64,000 nucleotides of DNA from Bacteroides ovatus. Lineage in GTDB: Bacteria; Bacteroidota; Bacteroidia; Bacteroidales; Bacteroidaceae. Below are positions 61,218 through 64,000 of this stretch, piece after piece. Both the position numbers and the translations under genes were made by a program. The stretch is from contig NZ_CP012938.1 of the NCBI RefSeq assembly GCF_001314995.1, forward strand, positions 4,588,001 to 4,652,000, read 5' to 3'. Every line of letters starts with the position of its first letter. Positions within the stretch are counted from its first letter, which is position 1. Under the pieces are notes generated by a model that was given only the letters and a program-made list of their open reading frames with translations, was not told where the DNA came from and did no database searches.

Positions 61218-64000
61218 ATGAAAAATGCAATTAGAGAACGAAAGAGTAAGGTTCTCGGGCTATTCTTGTGCTTTTTACTTCTCGGAATAGACTACTCTTT
61301 CGCAAGTTACAACAATTATTCTCAATTTAAGACTCTTTCGGTCAGCATGAGTAACTCGACGTTGAGAGAAGTGCTTAAAACAATAGAGAAAAGTAGTCAA
61401 TTTGTTTTCTTCTATTTAGATGACGCTGTCAACTTAGAACGTAAGGTATCTATCGACAGTAAGAATAAGAATATAGAAGAAATTCTTTCTGAACTTTTCG
61501 AAGGTACTTCGTGTACTTATCGGATCTCTGACAGGCAAATATTTATTTCCGGAAAAGCCCCTGCTTCAACCGAACAGCAACAGAATAAGCGGAAAATATC
61601 CGGACGTGTCACTGATATAAAAGGAGAGCCGCTTATTGGGGTGAACGTCACTGTGGATGGAGATGCAAATGGTTCGATTACGAACATGGATGGTTTGTAT
61701 GAGATATTCGTAACCAAGAAGAGTGTAGTGCTTAAATTTACCTATATCGGGTTTAAAACTTCTGAAATACGAACCAATGCCTCCACCAACATTTATGATG
61801 TCACCTTGGAAGAACAGGTGAACGAATTGGAAGAGACTGTTATTGTGGGTTATGGTACCCAGCGTAAAATAAGTAATATCGGTGCACAGTCTTCCATGAA
61901 GATGGAAGATATTAAGACGCCTTCTGCCAGTTTAACAACTACATTGGCAGGTCGTTTGGCGGGTGTTGTGGCCGTACAACGTACAGGAGAACCGGGAAAA
62001 GATGCTGCTGATATCTGGATTCGTGGTATTTCCACTCCCAACACTTCTTCTCCGCTGGTATTGGTGGATGGAGTGGAACGTTCGTTCAATGACATTGATC
62101 CGGAAGATATTGAATCGTTGACAACGTTGAAAGATGCATCAGCAACAGCTGTGTATGGTGTACGTGGTGCCAATGGCGTAATTTTGATTAAAACCAAACC
62201 GGGAAAGGTAGGAAAACCGACAGTGAGCGCGGATTATTATGAATCGTTTACCCGTTTCACGAAGATGGTCGATTTGGCAGACGGTATCACTTATATGAAT
62301 GCAGCCAACGAGGCAATGCGTAATGACGGTATTGCTACGAAATATACAGAAGATCAGATACGTAACACGATTGCCGGTAAGGATCCTTATCTATATCCGA
62401 ATGTGGATTGGTTGAAAGAAATCTTTAATGATTGGGGACATAATCGCCGTGTGAATGTAAATGTACGCGGTGGTAGCGAGAAAGTCGCTTATTATGCATC
62501 AGTCAGCTACTTTAATGAGACAGGTATGACGGTGACTGATAAGAATATCGACACCTATGATTCTAAAATGAAATATAGCCGTTACAACTTTACTACCAAT
62601 TTGAATATCGACGTAACTCCTACTACTAAGGTCGAGATCGGTGCGCAAGGTTATCTGGGAGAAGGAAACTATCCGGCCATCTCTTCTGCCGATTTGTATA
62701 ATGCGGCAATGTCTATCTCACCGGTTGAATATCCGAAGATGTTCTTTGTTAACGGAGAAGCCTTTGTGCCGGGAACTTCAACCAATAACAACTTTAATAA
62801 CCCTTATTCACAGGCTACACGTCGTGGTTATGACAACCTGACGAAAAATCAGATTTACTCTAATTTGCGCGTCACACAGGATTTGGATATGCTCACGAAA
62901 GGACTGAAACTGACTGCTATGTATGCATTCGACGTATACAATGAGATACATGTACATCAGGACCGTGCGGAGTCTACCTACAACTTCCTGGACACTAGTG
63001 TTCCTTACGATATGAATGGGCAGCCTATTCTGCAACGTATTTATGAAGGAAGTAACGTGTTAAGCTATACACAGGAAACGAGTGGTAACAAAAAGACCTA
63101 TTTGGAGGCTTCCTTGAACTATGACCGGACATTTAACGACGATCATCGTGTTAGTGCGTTATTCTTGTTCAATCAGCAATCCAAACTATTATATCCGAAA
63201 GGGACATTGGAAGATGCGATTCCGTATCGTATGATGGGTATTGCCGGTCGTGCCACTTATTCATGGAAAGACCGTTACTTCGCAGAGTTCAACATCGGTT
63301 ATAACGGTGCCGAGAACTTTTCGCCTAAACATCGTTTCGGAACTTTCCCTGCATTTGGTGTAGGATGGGTTGTTTCAAATGAGAAATTCTGGCAACCTTT
63401 GTCGAAGGCAGTTTCTTTCTTGAAGATACGTTATACGGATGGTAAAGTGGGTAATAGCGAAGTTTCCGACCGTCGTTTCATGTATCTGGATCAGATGAAA
63501 GAAAATGGAGACTATGGTTATAAATTCGGACCGAATGGAACTAAGTGGTCCGGTTATGAAACAGTGAATATGGCTGTTGACCTGATTTGGGAAGAATCTC
63601 GCAAACAAGACCTGGGTATTGACCTTAAGCTATTTAATGATGATCTGTCTATTGTATTCGACTTGTTTAAAGAACGTCGTGAAAACATCTTGTTGAAGCG
63701 TGAACATTCTATACCTTCATTCTTGGGATACAACACATCTGCTCCTTACGGAAACATCGGTATCATAGAAAATAAGGGATTTGACGGAACGATCGAGTAT
63801 AACAAGCGTATCAATAAAGACTGGGTAATTGCGCTTCGTGGTAATGTTACCTTTAATAAGGATAAATGGATTCAGGGAGAATTGCCGGAACAGAAATACG
63901 AATGGATGAACCAATATGGGCACAACATCAATGGAGTGAAAGGATATGTTGCCGAGGGGTTGTTCACTCAAACTGAAATAGATGATATGGCACGCTGGGA
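61218..64000 (+). CDS. SusC-like TonB-dependent transducer with STN domain, partial
   Basis: Starting at the ATG at 61218 (an in-frame ATG also lies at 61209), the frame stays open to the window end, giving about 927 residues. An N-terminal signal is followed by a secretin/TonB short N-terminal (STN) domain (about 45-110; SVSMSNSTLREVLKTIEKSS), then a carboxypeptidase-regulatory-like domain (KISGRVTDIKGEPLIGVNV), a plug (GTQRKISNIG, SPLVLVDGVERSF, LKDASATAVYGVRGANG) and part of the barrel. The STN domain is the part that signals to FecR. It would couple uptake of a glycan to activation of the ECF sigma factor. A SusD gene is expected beyond the edge. Confidence 0.95.
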   Translation, partial: MKNAIRERKSKVLGLFLCFLLLGIDYSFASYNNYSQFKTLSVSMSNSTLREVLKTIEKSSQFVFFYLDDAVNLERKVSIDSKNKNIEEILSELFEGTSCTYRISDRQIFISGKAPASTEQQQNKRKISGRVTDIKGEPLIGVNVTVDGDANGSITNMDGLYEIFVTKKSVVLKFTYIGFKTSEIRTNASTNIYDVTLEEQVNELEETVIVGYGTQRKISNIGAQSSMKMEDIKTPSASLTTTLAGRLAGVVAVQRTGEPGKDAADIWIRGISTPNTSSPLVLVDGVERSFNDIDPEDIESLTTLKDASATAVYGVRGANGVILIKTKPGKVGKPTVSADYYESFTRFTKMVDLADGITYMNAANEAMRNDGIATKYTEDQIRNTIAGKDPYLYPNVDWLKEIFNDWGHNRRVNVNVRGGSEKVAYYASVSYFNETGMTVTDKNIDTYDSKMKYSRYNFTTNLNIDVTPTTKVEIGAQGYLGEGNYPAISSADLYNAAMSISPVEYPKMFFVNGEAFVPGTSTNNNFNNPYSQATRRGYDNLTKNQIYSNLRVTQDLDMLTKGLKLTAMYAFDVYNEIHVHQDRAESTYNFLDTSVPYDMNGQPILQRIYEGSNVLSYTQETSGNKKTYLEASLNYDRTFNDDHRVSALFLFNQQSKLLYPKGTLEDAIPYRMMGIAGRATYSWKDRYFAEFNIGYNGAENFSPKHRFGTFPAFGVGWVVSNEKFWQPLSKAVSFLKIRYTDGKVGNSEVSDRRFMYLDQMKENGDYGYKFGPNGTKWSGYETVNMAVDLIWEESRKQDLGIDLKLFNDDLSIVFDLFKERRENILLKREHSIPSFLGYNTSAPYGNIGIIENKGFDGTIEYNKRINKDWVIALRGNVTFNKDKWIQGELPEQKYEWMNQYGHNINGVKGYVAEGLFTQTEIDDMARW

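Overview
The window is from a gut-type Bacteroides (order Bacteroidales). It carries SusC/SusD pairs, DUF1735-type surface lipoproteins, many Ser-type sulfatases, an ECF-sigma/FecR/STN-SusC signalling set, an IS66 element and TAnnTTTG-type -7 promoter elements. The species cannot be fixed from the sequence alone. No rRNA, tRNA or CRISPR array was seen.

Positions 1-40.6 kb form one repeated locus of four polysaccharide-utilisation cassettes. Cassette 1 (1-4379, minus) is a 3' fragment of a glutaminase-A-like gene, then SusC and a partial SusD. Cassette 2 (6463-14800, minus) and cassette 3 (16544-26893, minus) run glutaminase-like gene, IPT/NHL lipoprotein, SusC, SusD, DUF1735 lipoprotein. Cassette 4 (32182-40521, plus) has the same order but points the other way. 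Only cassette 3 has the complete glutaminase-like gene with a start and upstream region. The other three begin abruptly inside that gene, at the same codon, with a TAG stop two codons before the shared GQDPEN reading. All four copies share an identical 71-bp stretch at the breakpoint, while the sequence beyond it has diverged. A tyrosine recombinase gene (27393-28712) lies just upstream of the complete gene, between the oppositely oriented sites of cassettes 3 and 4. The simplest reading is a shufflon: one promoter plus a constant 638-residue 5' gene part is joined by recombination inside the coding sequence to alternative 3' parts, each bringing its own transport operon. This is inferred from architecture and not demonstrated.

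Self-contained cargo sits in the gaps between cassettes: an AbiE toxin-antitoxin pair (4621-6224), an AAA/DUF234 ATPase (15081-16430), and the recombinase with an IS66 insertion (28834-31580).

Positions 40.7-59.1 kb form a sulfated-glycan degradation cluster with seven periplasmic sulfatases, all with a Ser-type formylglycine motif, an MG2/TonB-plug-like protein, a GH2 enzyme and two GH43 proteins. Several of its promoters share a two-box operator, with 21-bp periodicity, placed 20-21 bp upstream of the -7 element, which suggests one regulon. Positions 59.1-64 kb hold an ECF sigma factor, a FecR anti-sigma factor and an STN-domain SusC that runs off the end. These form a trans-envelope signalling unit that probably starts the transport part of this or a neighbouring locus.
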